Positions 23,159-31,934 of a DNA stretch of 64,000 nucleotides are shown here, in pieces. The translations under genes and the position numbers were made by a program. The first letter of the stretch is position 1. Each line of letters starts with the position of its first letter. The notes under the pieces were generated by a model. The model saw nothing but the letters and a program-made list of their open reading frames with translations. It had not been told where the DNA came from and ran no database searches. The DNA is from Elusimicrobiota bacterium. GTDB lineage: Bacteria; Elusimicrobiota; Elusimicrobia; UBA1565; UBA9628. The stretch is from assembly GCA_003452935.1 (NCBI GenBank), contig DMMY01000015.1, forward strand, positions 103,464 through 167,463. The letters are read 5' to 3'.

Positions 23159-24856
23159 GTGAACGGAATCCGCCCTCAGGAGATTTTGGAGATTGTGCGT
23201 TCCGTCGATGCCTCGGCCGCGGCGGACGGCGGCCAATCTCCCGCGGTGTTGGCCACCTTTATTTCTATTGGCGGCTCCGTCTTTAGCCGGGCCGGAGCCA
23301 TGTCCGTGTTTTCTCCGGCGGCATCGGATGGAGGCGCGACCATACCGGTCGGCGAACTGCGGGGCATGCTGCGTCAAGAGATCGAAGCGGTCGCGGCCAG
23401 CGGCCGGCCCAAGCTTGCCGTTTTGGAACTGGCCGAGGATGATCCCGTCCTGGGCTACGGTCTGGGCGCGCCAGGCAAGGTCGAGGTGCTCCTGGAACCC
23501 GTGAGCGAGGACTTGCGCCGGCATATTTCGCAATTGCGCGAGGCCCTGCAGCGCCATGAGGGCGCGGTCTGCGCCGTGGAGATAGAAGGTCCGGAACTGG
23601 GGCGGCGCAGCCTGTACCGTCCTGACGATCCTCTGGTGAGGGAGTGCTATGAGGAAATGAGCCCGGAGTTGGTGGAAATCTCCCAGGATGGAAGTATCCG
23701 GCGCACCTTTCTTTGCCCGGTCCATCCCATGGGCAAGGCTCTTGTTTTCGGCTCTGGTCCGGTGGCGGCCGCGCTCTGCCGTTATCTGGCGGATATGGGA
23801 TTCTCCGTCCTGGCCGCGGACCCGCGGCCGGGCCGGCTCAAGGGAGCGGACTGGCGGATTGCCGGAGTGGAGCTTTTGGAAGGGGGATGGGACCAGGCGC
23901 GGATCATGGTCCATCCCGACGAGGAAACCTCCGTCGTGGTGTTGACTCGCAGCTACGCCCTGGACCTGGAGACCTTGCAGGGGGCGCTTAAGAGCCCTGC
24001 TTCCTATATCGGCCTCATCGGGCCGCAGAAACGCACGCAGATGCTTTTGGCCGAGCTTTCCGCTCTGGAAGTTCGGCCGCGGACGGGGGTCCTCTTCGCC
24101 CCGGCCGGCCTGGATATCGGAGCCGAGGCTGCCTCGGAAACGGCTCTGGCCATCGCGGCCGAGATACTGGCCGCGCGTTCGGGCCGCAAAGGCGGCCGGC
24201 TTTCATCCCGGCGCCAAGCGCCGGCCGGGCAGGCGCGCGCCCGCATTCCCGGTCTGATACTCGCCGCGGGGCCCGGAACCCGGTTCGTCGGCGGGCATAA
24301 ACTTTCCGCCGCGCTTGAAGGCCGGCCGGTCTTGCGGCACGTGGTGGAAAACGCCTTGGCTTCTCGTCTGGATCCCGTCATAGTAGTGCTGGGCTGCGAG
24401 GCCGAGGCCGGGCTCAAGGCCCTGGCCGGCCTCAAGGATTCAAGGCTGCGCGTGGTCTTCAATCCTCTTTGGGAGGGAGGCAAGGCTTCTTCTTTGGAAG
24501 TGGGATTGCGCGAGGTGCCGCACGGAGCCTCGGGCGCGGTCAAGCTTCTGGGCGACATGCCCATGGTCAAGCCTTGGCTTATCGACAGGGTCATCGATGA
24601 GTTCGAGCTCTCCGGCCGTCTCGCTTTTCCGGTCTATCCCGGGAATCAGGGCTCCGAAGGGGGCTATCCTTTGGCCATTCCCCGGCGTCTTTTCGGCGAG
24701 ATCAAGGCCCTGGCCCGGGAAAACGCCGATGAGAAGGCGGCGCGGGAGCATTGGTCGGAGGCCGTGAAGATACCATTGGCCGACGGCCGCACCCAGGCGG
24801 ACATCGACACCGCCGCGGATCTCGACCTTCTGGTAAATGCCGGCGGCCAAACCTAG
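23159..24856 (+). CDS. XdhC/CoxF - MobA-like nucleotidyltransferase fusion
   Basis: A 565-residue two-domain protein. Residues ~1-340 are XdhC-like, with VLATFISIGGSVFSRAGAMS, then a Rossmann segment GKALVFGSGPVAAALCRYLA and YIGLIGPQKRTQMLL. Residues ~360-560 are a MobA/MocA-type NTP transferase, with GLILAAGPGTRFVGGHK and VKLLGDMPMVKPWLI. Both domains mature the molybdenum cofactor for xanthine-dehydrogenase-type hydroxylases (sulfuration/insertion and cytidylylation). No hydroxylase gene is in the window. Translation starts at GTG. A DedA gene is divergent and gpmI is convergent. Confidence 0.88.
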   Translation: MNGIRPQEILEIVRSVDASAAADGGQSPAVLATFISIGGSVFSRAGAMSVFSPAASDGGATIPVGELRGMLRQEIEAVAASGRPKLAVLELAEDDPVLGYGLGAPGKVEVLLEPVSEDLRRHISQLREALQRHEGAVCAVEIEGPELGRRSLYRPDDPLVRECYEEMSPELVEISQDGSIRRTFLCPVHPMGKALVFGSGPVAAALCRYLADMGFSVLAADPRPGRLKGADWRIAGVELLEGGWDQARIMVHPDEETSVVVLTRSYALDLETLQGALKSPASYIGLIGPQKRTQMLLAELSALEVRPRTGVLFAPAGLDIGAEAASETALAIAAEILAARSGRKGGRLSSRRQAPAGQARARIPGLILAAGPGTRFVGGHKLSAALEGRPVLRHVVENALASRLDPVIVVLGCEAEAGLKALAGLKDSRLRVVFNPLWEGGKASSLEVGLREVPHGASGAVKLLGDMPMVKPWLIDRVIDEFELSGRLAFPVYPGNQGSEGGYPLAIPRRLFGEIKALARENADEKAAREHWSEAVKIPLADGRTQADIDTAADLDLLVNAGGQT

Positions 24857-24872
24857 ACTGAGACCATAAAGT

Positions 24873-26498
24873 TCAGCCCAGGCTCACCAGCGAGGGATCG
24901 TAGCCATCCGGCGCCTCGTAGCCGAGCAGGTTGCAGATGGTAGCGGCCACGTGGCTCAGGCCCGGAGCCTGGACCGGCGCCAGGTCCCAGGAGTTTGCCC
25001 CGGAGAAGTCCTTGACGATGAAGGGCACGGGATTTAAGGTGTGGGCCACGTGCGGGGAGCGCTTGCCGTTTTTCTCGGTCCAAAGACAGTCCGCGTTGCC
25101 GTGATCGGCCGTGACCATGAGCATGCCCCGGGCTTTCTGCAGGGCTTGGACCAGCCGCCCGAGGCCCAGGTCCACGGTCTCCACTGCCACGCGCACGGCC
25201 GGAGCCACGCCGGTGTGTCCGACCATGTCGCCGTTGGGATAGTTTAGGCGGATGAACTTGTGTCGGCCGCCGGCGACCGCATTGAGCGCGGCGTCCGTGA
25301 TCTCCGCGGCCTTCATCCAGGGCCGCAAATCGAAGGTGATCTTGTCCGACGGGATCTCCACGTACTTCTCCAGCTTTTCGTCGATATAGCCCGAGTTGTT
25401 GCCGTTCCAGAAATAGGTCACGTGCCCGAATTTTTGGGTTTCCGAGACCGCGAAAGAGGTCACGCCCGAACCGCAGAGAAACTCGCCCAGGACCCGGTCG
25501 ATGGCCGGCGGTTCGACCAGAAAGTTTTTGGGGATGCGGGCTTCACCGTCGTACTGCATCAATCCCGCGTAGAAGACCTTGGGCGCGCGCTTTCGGTCAA
25601 ATTCCTTGAAATCAAGCTCGTCGAAGGCGCGCGAAATTTCTATGGCCCGGTCGCCCCGAAAGTTGAAGAAGATCACGGCGTCGCCGTCATTGATCGCGCC
25701 TACGGGCTTGCCGGCCTCGGCGACGACGAAGCTGTCCATGTACTGGTCCGTTATTTTCGGGTCTTCCGCGTAATAGGTGCTCACCGCTTCCGAGGCGGAC
25801 TTGAACTGCCGTCCCTCGCCGAGGACGTGCGTTTTCCAGCCCTTCTCCACCACGGCCCAATTGGCGTTGTAGCGGTCCATGGTCGTGACCATGCGGCCCC
25901 CGCCCGAAGCCACGCGAAAGTCGCGTCCGCCGGCGCTCAAGGCGGCGAGTTTTTGTTCCAGGGGTTCCACGTAGCTCAGGGCGCTTTTCTCGCCCACGTC
26001 CCGGCCGTCCAAGAGGGGATGGACCCGCACGCGCGCAAATCCCTCCTGGCCGCAGCGCTCGAGCATGGCGTAAAGCTGGCTGATATGGGAGTGTACGTTG
26101 CCGTCGGAGAGCAGGCCGATGAAATGGACCGCGGCTCCGGCGCGCGCGCGGCCGCGTACGCCCTCCCAGGCCTGGCTTGAGAATATCTTTCCCGAGGCCA
26201 CGGCTTCGTTGACCAGTTGGGCGCCCTGGGCCAGCACGCGGCCGCAGCCCAAGGCATTATGGCCGACCTCGGAGTTTCCCATGTCCTCGTCCGAGGGCAG
26301 GCCCACGGCCTTTCCGTGAGCCTTGAGCTTTGTGAAAAGTTTTTCCTGGGAAAGTGCGTCCAAAACCGGTTTGTAGGCCAGGTACACGCCGTCCGACTCG
26401 TCGCGCTTGCCCAGTCCCACCCCATCCATGATGACCGTGACCAAGGGTCCGGGAAATTCGTTGTAGCCTTTGAGTTTGCGTAATTGCCGGTCCAGCAT
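24873..26498 (-). CDS. gpmI: 2,3-bisphosphoglycerate-independent phosphoglycerate mutase
   Basis: A 541-residue alkaline-phosphatase-superfamily enzyme interconverting 3- and 2-phosphoglycerate in glycolysis. It has metal ligands in VIMDGVGLG, the phosphorylated Ser76 in DMGNSEVGHN, LLDGRDVGEKSA, NFRGDRAIE and the late VTADHGNADCL with HVAHTLNPVPF. The length is slightly above the usual ~510 residues. It starts 9 nt after the hisS stop, so the two genes are probably one transcript. Confidence 0.95.
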   Translation of the reverse strand: MLDRQLRKLKGYNEFPGPLVTVIMDGVGLGKRDESDGVYLAYKPVLDALSQEKLFTKLKAHGKAVGLPSDEDMGNSEVGHNALGCGRVLAQGAQLVNEAVASGKIFSSQAWEGVRGRARAGAAVHFIGLLSDGNVHSHISQLYAMLERCGQEGFARVRVHPLLDGRDVGEKSALSYVEPLEQKLAALSAGGRDFRVASGGGRMVTTMDRYNANWAVVEKGWKTHVLGEGRQFKSASEAVSTYYAEDPKITDQYMDSFVVAEAGKPVGAINDGDAVIFFNFRGDRAIEISRAFDELDFKEFDRKRAPKVFYAGLMQYDGEARIPKNFLVEPPAIDRVLGEFLCGSGVTSFAVSETQKFGHVTYFWNGNNSGYIDEKLEKYVEIPSDKITFDLRPWMKAAEITDAALNAVAGGRHKFIRLNYPNGDMVGHTGVAPAVRVAVETVDLGLGRLVQALQKARGMLMVTADHGNADCLWTEKNGKRSPHVAHTLNPVPFIVKDFSGANSWDLAPVQAPGLSHVAATICNLLGYEAPDGYDPSLVSLG

Positions 26499-26507
26499 GA
26501 CAACCTC

Positions 26508-27824
26508 CTAGCTCGATTGTCGCCCGCCGCCCAGCAGGGCCGCGAGTTCGTCAAAACCGACGAGGCTTTCCTCGCCCGAGGCGAGATTCTTGGCCTTGAC
26601 TTTCGCCATGGCCGCCTCATCGGGACCGAGGACCAAGGCGAAGCGCGCCCCGCGGCTGTCCGCGTACTTGAACTGGGCCTTGAGCTTGCCCGTGCCCGGA
26701 TACACGTCCACAGCCAGTCCCTGGCCGCGCAAACGGGCGGCTAAACGCAGGGTTTGCAGGCGCAATTCATCGCTGAAAACCGTCAGACAAGCGTCCGGGC
26801 CCGACGGCTTTTGCCCTTGGGATTCCTCCAGCACGAGCATGAGGCGCTCGAAGCCGATGGACACGCCGCAGGCCGGAGTCTTCTGGCCGCCGAATTTTTC
26901 CGTGAGCCCGTCGTAGCGGCCGCCGCCGCCCAAGGAGCCGGCCAGGCGGGGATCTCGGAACTCGAAGACCGGCCCCGTGTAGTAATCGAAGCCGCGCACC
27001 AAGGTCGGCGAGATGGAGACCGGTCCGTAGCCGTCCAGCAGGCCGGTCAAGGCATTCTTGATCGTTTCGAGCCTGGACATGGGGTCCGGCGCCACCCGGG
27101 TCAATAGTTCAGGCTCCACCTGGCCGGCTTGGACGCAGCGCAACAGATCGGCCGGGACGTTGCCGCCTAGAAGGCCGCTGATTTCCGCGGCCACGGCGTC
27201 CTTGTCGAGCTTATCGAGCTTGTCTATGGCGATGCATATCTCGCCTCGCTTTTCCGCCGGCACTTGCCAATGATCGAGCAAGGCGAAGAGGATGCGCCTG
27301 TCGTTGAGCAAGACCGCGGGCCCGTCGAGGCCGAGCGCTCGGAAGGCGGACATGACGGCCTGGATGACTTCGATCTCGCAGTGCGGGCTTTCGGAGCCGA
27401 GAATGTCGGCGTCGCATTGATAGAACTCGCGGTAGCGGCCTTTCTGGGCGCGTTCCGCGCGCCAGACCGGGCCGATATGGAAGGCCTTAAACGGCGTAGA
27501 TAGAATCCCGCGGTGGCGGCCGTAGAAGCGGGCCAGGGGAAGGGTGAGATCGAAGCGCAGCCCCATGTCCGCGAGTTCGGCGCAGCCGAGCGCGGCCTCG
27601 AGCTTTTCGCCGCGCTTGAGGATCTTGAAGATGAGTTTTTCATTCTCGCCGCCGCCTTTGCCCATAAGCACGGCCAAGTCCTCGACGGCCGGTGTGGCGA
27701 TGGGCGAGAAGCCGTAGGAGCGGTAGACCCGCGAGATGGTCTCGGTCACGCGCGTGCGCAGCGCGCAGGCGTCGGGAAGAAAGTCCCGAAAACCCGATGG
27801 CGGAGTGGTCGCAATGGAGCTCAT
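26508..27824 (-). CDS. hisS: Histidyl-tRNA synthetase
   Basis: A 438-residue class II synthetase. The N-terminus is PPSGFRDFLPDA. Motif 2 region is VWRAERAQKGRYREFYQCDADILG (read as VWRAERAQKGR then YREFYQCDADILG). The histidine-A loop is LVRGFDYYTGPVFE, and motif 3 is GVSIGFERLMLVL. A C-terminal anticodon-binding domain follows (from LTVFSDELRL). It is divergent from the addB-like gene with only 25 nt between starts. Confidence 0.96.
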   Translation of the reverse strand: MSSIATTPPSGFRDFLPDACALRTRVTETISRVYRSYGFSPIATPAVEDLAVLMGKGGGENEKLIFKILKRGEKLEAALGCAELADMGLRFDLTLPLARFYGRHRGILSTPFKAFHIGPVWRAERAQKGRYREFYQCDADILGSESPHCEIEVIQAVMSAFRALGLDGPAVLLNDRRILFALLDHWQVPAEKRGEICIAIDKLDKLDKDAVAAEISGLLGGNVPADLLRCVQAGQVEPELLTRVAPDPMSRLETIKNALTGLLDGYGPVSISPTLVRGFDYYTGPVFEFRDPRLAGSLGGGGRYDGLTEKFGGQKTPACGVSIGFERLMLVLEESQGQKPSGPDACLTVFSDELRLQTLRLAARLRGQGLAVDVYPGTGKLKAQFKYADSRGARFALVLGPDEAAMAKVKAKNLASGEESLVGFDELAALLGGGRQSS

Positions 27825-27849
27825 GGGCCATTATTGTAGTATATCTGTC

Positions 27850-30800
27850 ATGCTCAAGGTTTTTTACGGGTCGTTTCACCCGGACCTGGAGGATGCTTTC
27901 GCGCGGCGTCTCGGCGAGTTGGCCGAGAGCCGCGAGCCGGTCGCCGTGGTCGCGCCTTCGCGCGGGCTGGCCGACCGGCTGGAGCGTCTGCTGGCCGTGG
28001 AGAAAGGGCAGGCTCTTCTGGGCGTCCATTTCCACACCTTTCACAGTCTGGCCGTGGCCGTGACCGAGGGCTCCTGGGGAGGGGCCCGGCTGGTCGGCGA
28101 CCCCATCCTGCATGACCGCATCGTAGACGGCCTGCTTGCCCGCCAGCCGGCCTTGGACCGCTTCTTCGGCGGGCAAGCCCGGCCGCGGGCCTTGGCCGGG
28201 GCTTTGCGCTCGAGCCTGCGCGATCTCATCGACGCCGGCGTCTCTCCGGAGAATCTGGATGAATTTTTCGGGGACGAATTGCCGGTGCAGGCCGAGGAGC
28301 GGGAACGGCTGCGCATTCTGAGTCATCTCGGCCGGGAGTACGAGGCGCGTCTGGAGCGTTTGCGCATCCTCTCGCCCTCCGCGCTCACCCGGCTGGCCGT
28401 GAGGCAGGCCGAGACCTCGAGCTTGCTGGCAGGGTTTCGTGAAATCATCTATTACGGCTTTTACGATCTGACCGGCCTACAACTCGAATTTTTCGAGGCC
28501 GTGGCGTCGCGTTGCCCGACGCGCCTTTACTTCCCCTATCGCCGCGGCCATCCCGCCTTTCGTTTCGCGGAGCCTTTTTTTGAGCAGAAACTCCTCGCTC
28601 ATGACGCCGAAGAAGTTCCTCGTCCGGCGGCGGGACGGCCCGCTTTGGAACCGGCCTTGGACCGGCTCTTCGGCGCGCAATCCGGGGCTGTCGCCGCGAG
28701 CCCGGTTCTGCGCGTGCTCAGCGTTTCGGGCGCGCGCGACGAGGCCTGGGCCGTGGCCAAGGAGATACTGCGCCTGGCGCAGCGCGAGGGCCGCGCCTAT
28801 GAAGACATCGGCGTGGTCGCCCGCAGCCTGGAGCCTTATCGGAGCGTTATCGCCGAGGTTTTTGGCGAGAACGCCATACCTTGCGACCTGGACTGCGGCG
28901 AGCCCCTTTTGCGCCATCCCCTGGCCAAGACCTGTCTCAATCTTCTGACCCTGCGCTTGAGGGATTTCCCGACGCAGACCGTGGAAGACTTGTTTTCTTC
29001 TCCCTATTTCGTCGGTCCTCGCGGCGAGCCTGCGCCTGTCAAAAATTGGCGCCTGCTGCTTCGTCACCTGGGCGTGCAGGCCGGCTGGCTGCAGTGGCGG
29101 GGCAAGCTTGAAGCCCGCGTCAACGCCGCCGTTGAGCTCAACGGCGGGGCGGCCGGGGAGCGAGGCGAAGGCTACAGCGTTCCTCAGGCGCAGGTGCGTG
29201 ACTTGTGGGATTTCATCTCGGGTCTGGAACGCGAGTTTAGAGATGGGACCGTCGGGTCATGGTGGGCCAAGTCCCTCAAGGTCCGCGCTCTCGTTGAGGC
29301 GCGGCTGCGCCTGCCCGCGAAAAGTTCGGCGCGCGAGCGCGCGGTCTGGGACGCGGTCATGGGCGAGATAGCCTCCCTGGCCGAATTCGACCTCCTTCAG
29401 GAACCCTGCGGTTGGCGCCTCTTCCTGGAAACGCTCGTCGAAAAACTGCGTCTGGCTTTTCTGCGGACGCAAACCGGCGGCCGGGGCGTGCGCGTGCGCG
29501 ACGCCATGTCCGCGCGCGGTGAAAGCTTCAAGATTCTTTTTCTCATCGGGCTCAAGGAGAAATCTTTTCCGCGTGCGGTGCGGGAAGATCCGCTCCTGCG
29601 CGACCGCGTGCGCGCGGTCCTGCGCCATCCGGCCGGGTATTGGATCGCCCAGAAGAGCGCAGGCTACGAGGAGGAGCGGCTGCTTTTCTATCTCATGACC
29701 GCTTCGGCCCGGGAGAAGCTCTTCTGCGTGTTTCCGCGCTCCGATGAGGCTGGCCGCGCCGAGGTCCCGTCGCTTTATTTACGCGATCTTTGCCGCGCGG
29801 CTGGCGTGGATTTCGCGGACAGCGGGGAGGTGCTCCATGTGCCGCGCCAACCCGCGGCCAAGTTCGAAATTCTCGACCCTGGATTGGCCTCGGCTAAGGA
29901 ACTGTTCCTGCGTTTGGCTCTGGAAGGCAAGACCGCCGCGGATCGGCTGCCCCCCGGCTTGGGAGACGCCGAGCTTTTCGATGCGATCCTGGCGCGGGCG
30001 TCGAAGCTGGGCTCTTGGGGCAAGGCCGGCCCGTGGGACGCCATGATCGGACCGGGCCATGAATTTGTCAGGTTCATAGACCGCAAAGGCCTCTCCCCAA
30101 GCGCCCTTGATATGTTCGCTGCTTGTCCGTTCCGGTTTTTTGCCAGTCGGGTCCTGGGCCTGGGAGAGCCTCCCGAGTCCTCGGACCAGGGCGAGTTCCC
30201 CGCGCCGCGGCGAGGCCGAATCTATCATGAGATTCTGGAAAGATTCTACGCTGGCGCCGACGAGTCTCTCTGGAGCGAGGGCGCTGCCTGGCAAGAGCGT
30301 CTGCAGGCCAGTTCCGACGAGGTCTTTGCCAGGCACGGTTGGCAGGAAGTCGGAGTCTATCCGCTTTTGTGGATCGCTGTCAAGGAAGCCATGAGCGAGA
30401 TGCTGCGGGATTTTCTGGCCTGGGATCGCTCCGAGATCCGGCGCAGCGGCCTCAGACCGGCTCGCGCCGAGGCCAGGTTGGAGGGAACCTTCCGTGAACC
30501 CGTGCCGCCGGAGCTTGCTCGTTTTCAAGTTCATGGCATCGCGGATCGCATCGATCGCGGAGCGGATGGGGTGTTTAGAATAGTCGACTACAAGACGCAT
30601 TGGACCAGGACCGGCGGCCTGCGCGCCCTGGTCCTGGCCGGCAAACTGCATCAGCTCCCGATCTATGCCGAGCTCGCCGGAGCTTTTCCGGGCTTGATTC
30701 GGCTCCAGGATGCCTGCATCTACGCTTTGGAGGACTCGCCCGAGACCACGGGCCGCCAGCGCGCCATCCGTTGCTCCGCCGAGGAGCTCGCCGCGGACCG

Positions 30801-30969
30801 GGCCGCTTTTCTGGAAATGATCGTCTCGGCGCTGAGGCGGATGCGTGCCGGCCGGTTCTGCATCACGCCGGAGGACGGGGATTTTGGCGTTTGCAGCCGC
30901 TGCCCTTTCCCCTTGGTGTGCCGCAAGAGCCATGGCCCCTCGCGCACGCGCGCCGCTAATGGTGGCTAA
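27850..30969 (+). CDS. AddB-like subunit of an AddAB-type helicase-nuclease
   Basis: A 1039-residue protein. The C-terminal nuclease has the PD-(D/E)XK core (IADRID then IVDYKTH). An AddB-type iron-sulfur staple is formed by Cys759 (FAACPFRFF) and Cys1015, Cys1018 and Cys1024 (CSRCPFPLVC). The N-terminal region is an inactivated UvrD-like helicase with no Walker A. Its likely role is end resection at double-strand breaks together with the AddA-like protein encoded downstream. The ATG at 27850 (MLKVFYGSFHPDLE) is chosen over an upstream in-frame ATG that lies inside hisS. The stop TAA overlaps an ATG (TAATG), a trace of the former coupling to addA. Confidence 0.85.
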   Translation: MLKVFYGSFHPDLEDAFARRLGELAESREPVAVVAPSRGLADRLERLLAVEKGQALLGVHFHTFHSLAVAVTEGSWGGARLVGDPILHDRIVDGLLARQPALDRFFGGQARPRALAGALRSSLRDLIDAGVSPENLDEFFGDELPVQAEERERLRILSHLGREYEARLERLRILSPSALTRLAVRQAETSSLLAGFREIIYYGFYDLTGLQLEFFEAVASRCPTRLYFPYRRGHPAFRFAEPFFEQKLLAHDAEEVPRPAAGRPALEPALDRLFGAQSGAVAASPVLRVLSVSGARDEAWAVAKEILRLAQREGRAYEDIGVVARSLEPYRSVIAEVFGENAIPCDLDCGEPLLRHPLAKTCLNLLTLRLRDFPTQTVEDLFSSPYFVGPRGEPAPVKNWRLLLRHLGVQAGWLQWRGKLEARVNAAVELNGGAAGERGEGYSVPQAQVRDLWDFISGLEREFRDGTVGSWWAKSLKVRALVEARLRLPAKSSARERAVWDAVMGEIASLAEFDLLQEPCGWRLFLETLVEKLRLAFLRTQTGGRGVRVRDAMSARGESFKILFLIGLKEKSFPRAVREDPLLRDRVRAVLRHPAGYWIAQKSAGYEEERLLFYLMTASAREKLFCVFPRSDEAGRAEVPSLYLRDLCRAAGVDFADSGEVLHVPRQPAAKFEILDPGLASAKELFLRLALEGKTAADRLPPGLGDAELFDAILARASKLGSWGKAGPWDAMIGPGHEFVRFIDRKGLSPSALDMFAACPFRFFASRVLGLGEPPESSDQGEFPAPRRGRIYHEILERFYAGADESLWSEGAAWQERLQASSDEVFARHGWQEVGVYPLLWIAVKEAMSEMLRDFLAWDRSEIRRSGLRPARAEARLEGTFREPVPPELARFQVHGIADRIDRGADGVFRIVDYKTHWTRTGGLRALVLAGKLHQLPIYAELAGAFPGLIRLQDACIYALEDSPETTGRQRAIRCSAEELAADRAAFLEMIVSALRRMRAGRFCITPEDGDFGVCSRCPFPLVCRKSHGPSRTRAANGG

Positions 30970-30970
30970 T

Positions 30971-30987
30971 GGTGTCAGGCTTTGACG
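30971..30987 (+). repeat. Left REP family B site of the RAYT unit
   Basis: GGTGTCAGGCTTTGACG, followed by AATTTTACGTTTGTG. It starts 1 nt after the addB stop codon and is inverted relative to the right site. Confidence 0.75.
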
Positions 30988-30991
30988 AATT

Positions 30992-31867
30992 TTACGTTTG
31001 TGCATGGATGGGTTGTCGTAGAGCCTTTGATATTAAGGCTGGAGAACAACGTAAGAAAACCGCAATTTTCCCCGGACGTAAACCTAGCGCCACGAAGCTG
31101 CGAATCAAGTTTCGCCTTGCATCCGCTATGGGGCGTGCCCTGCTGGCGCCGCGCAGAACATCAAGAGGAAAGCCAGTATTAAGAATGTGTTGCCGTATCA
31201 TTGGGTCCGCATCAGTGATGACAGCTTTTTCTGTACATGAGATATCTTCCGTTCTGTCTGCTGAGAGCTGCTCCATACTGAAACAACAATTTCCCAGAAG
31301 AGCCGATTCTGGTTCTGAATCAGTTGAGCCGGATTCTGCAAATTCTTTGTATTGCTCCCGGGCCTTGTGAGCTTGAGAATGAAACAAGGCTAAGGTGAAT
31401 TCCGTGTCCACAAGCCCGTTGCGGTAAGGTTCGATTAACGCGCGATGACCGGTCCAAGGCCAATCGCCGGGGTCTTGGACTTCTCCTGCGCGCACGGGGT
31501 TGCGATGTATATAGCGCAGTAACGTTAAAAAATAGGTTTCGTCTTGACAATAAAGCGCCTTGAAGCGATTTTGAAATAAATGTCCGTGACGGTCATTGTG
31601 AATGTTAAAATACTTGGCATAACAGGTTAATATCCATTGCATGATAAGGGACAACGGCAGGTGCTTGACTCTTATTAGCATGTGGAAATGGTTGGGCATC
31701 AGGCAATAGGCATGGAGTCGAAAATCAAAACGTTGTTTTGCGCGCCACAGCAGGGATTTAAATTTTCTGTAGTCGTTGTGCCCGCAAAAGATGATTTGAC
31801 CTCCGTTGCCGCGGGCCATGACATGATATATTCCACCATCATGATGGATGCGCGGAGGTCTGCCCAT
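30992..31867 (-). CDS. REP-associated tyrosine transposase (RAYT, IS200/Y1-like) with C-terminal extension
   Basis: A 291-residue single-strand transposase of the HUH/Y1 class. The N-terminus GRPPRIHHDGGIYHVMARGN, the HUH motif His60-Phe-His62 (PNHFHMLI) and the catalytic Tyr119 in RYIHRNPVRAG are all intact. About 90 C-terminal residues beyond the transposase core end in a helix-turn-helix-like stretch (VFLRCSPALISKAL). RAYTs bind and cleave REP hairpins in single-stranded DNA. Here the gene sits between inverted REP sites. The catalytic residues suggest an active enzyme. Confidence 0.93.
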   Translation of the reverse strand: MGRPPRIHHDGGIYHVMARGNGGQIIFCGHNDYRKFKSLLWRAKQRFDFRLHAYCLMPNHFHMLIRVKHLPLSLIMQWILTCYAKYFNIHNDRHGHLFQNRFKALYCQDETYFLTLLRYIHRNPVRAGEVQDPGDWPWTGHRALIEPYRNGLVDTEFTLALFHSQAHKAREQYKEFAESGSTDSEPESALLGNCCFSMEQLSADRTEDISCTEKAVITDADPMIRQHILNTGFPLDVLRGASRARPIADARRNLIRSFVALGLRPGKIAVFLRCSPALISKALRQPIHAQT

Positions 31868-31916
31868 TGATTACTATACGATCGTGTTTCGATAAAGTTC
31901 CATCAAACGTGAAAAA

Positions 31917-31933
31917 CGTAAAAGCCTGACACG
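31917..31933 (-). repeat. Right REP family B site of the RAYT unit
   Basis: On the minus strand this reads CGTGTCAGGCTTTTACG, followed by TTTTTCACGTTTGATG, matching the left site at 15 of 17 core positions. It ends 1 nt before the addA start codon. Confidence 0.75.
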
Positions 31934-31934
31934 C

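Larger units (their letters stand above)
30971..31933. mobile_element. REP-RAYT-REP unit inserted between addB and addA
   Basis: The element is bounded by inverted family B sites, contains one REP-associated tyrosine transposase gene on the minus strand, and is visibly more AT-rich than its neighbours. Both flanks show ATGG: TAATGG on the left and CGCATGG on the right. Collapsing the unit to a single ATGG yields GGTGGCTAATGGATAGG, a TAATG stop-start overlap between addB and addA. This is an inferred ancestral state, not proof of the mechanism. Confidence 0.75.

Noticed and set aside
22856..23914. 352-residue minus-strand frame across the DedA/XdhC start region
   Set aside because: It covers the divergent promoter region and ends in a shifted copy of DedA sequence. 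It is not a separate gene.
30969..31370. Plus-strand frame beginning at the ATG overlapping the addB stop (MVSGFDEFYV...)
   Set aside because: It runs antisense through the transposase gene. The ATG is better explained as the relic of the old addA start.
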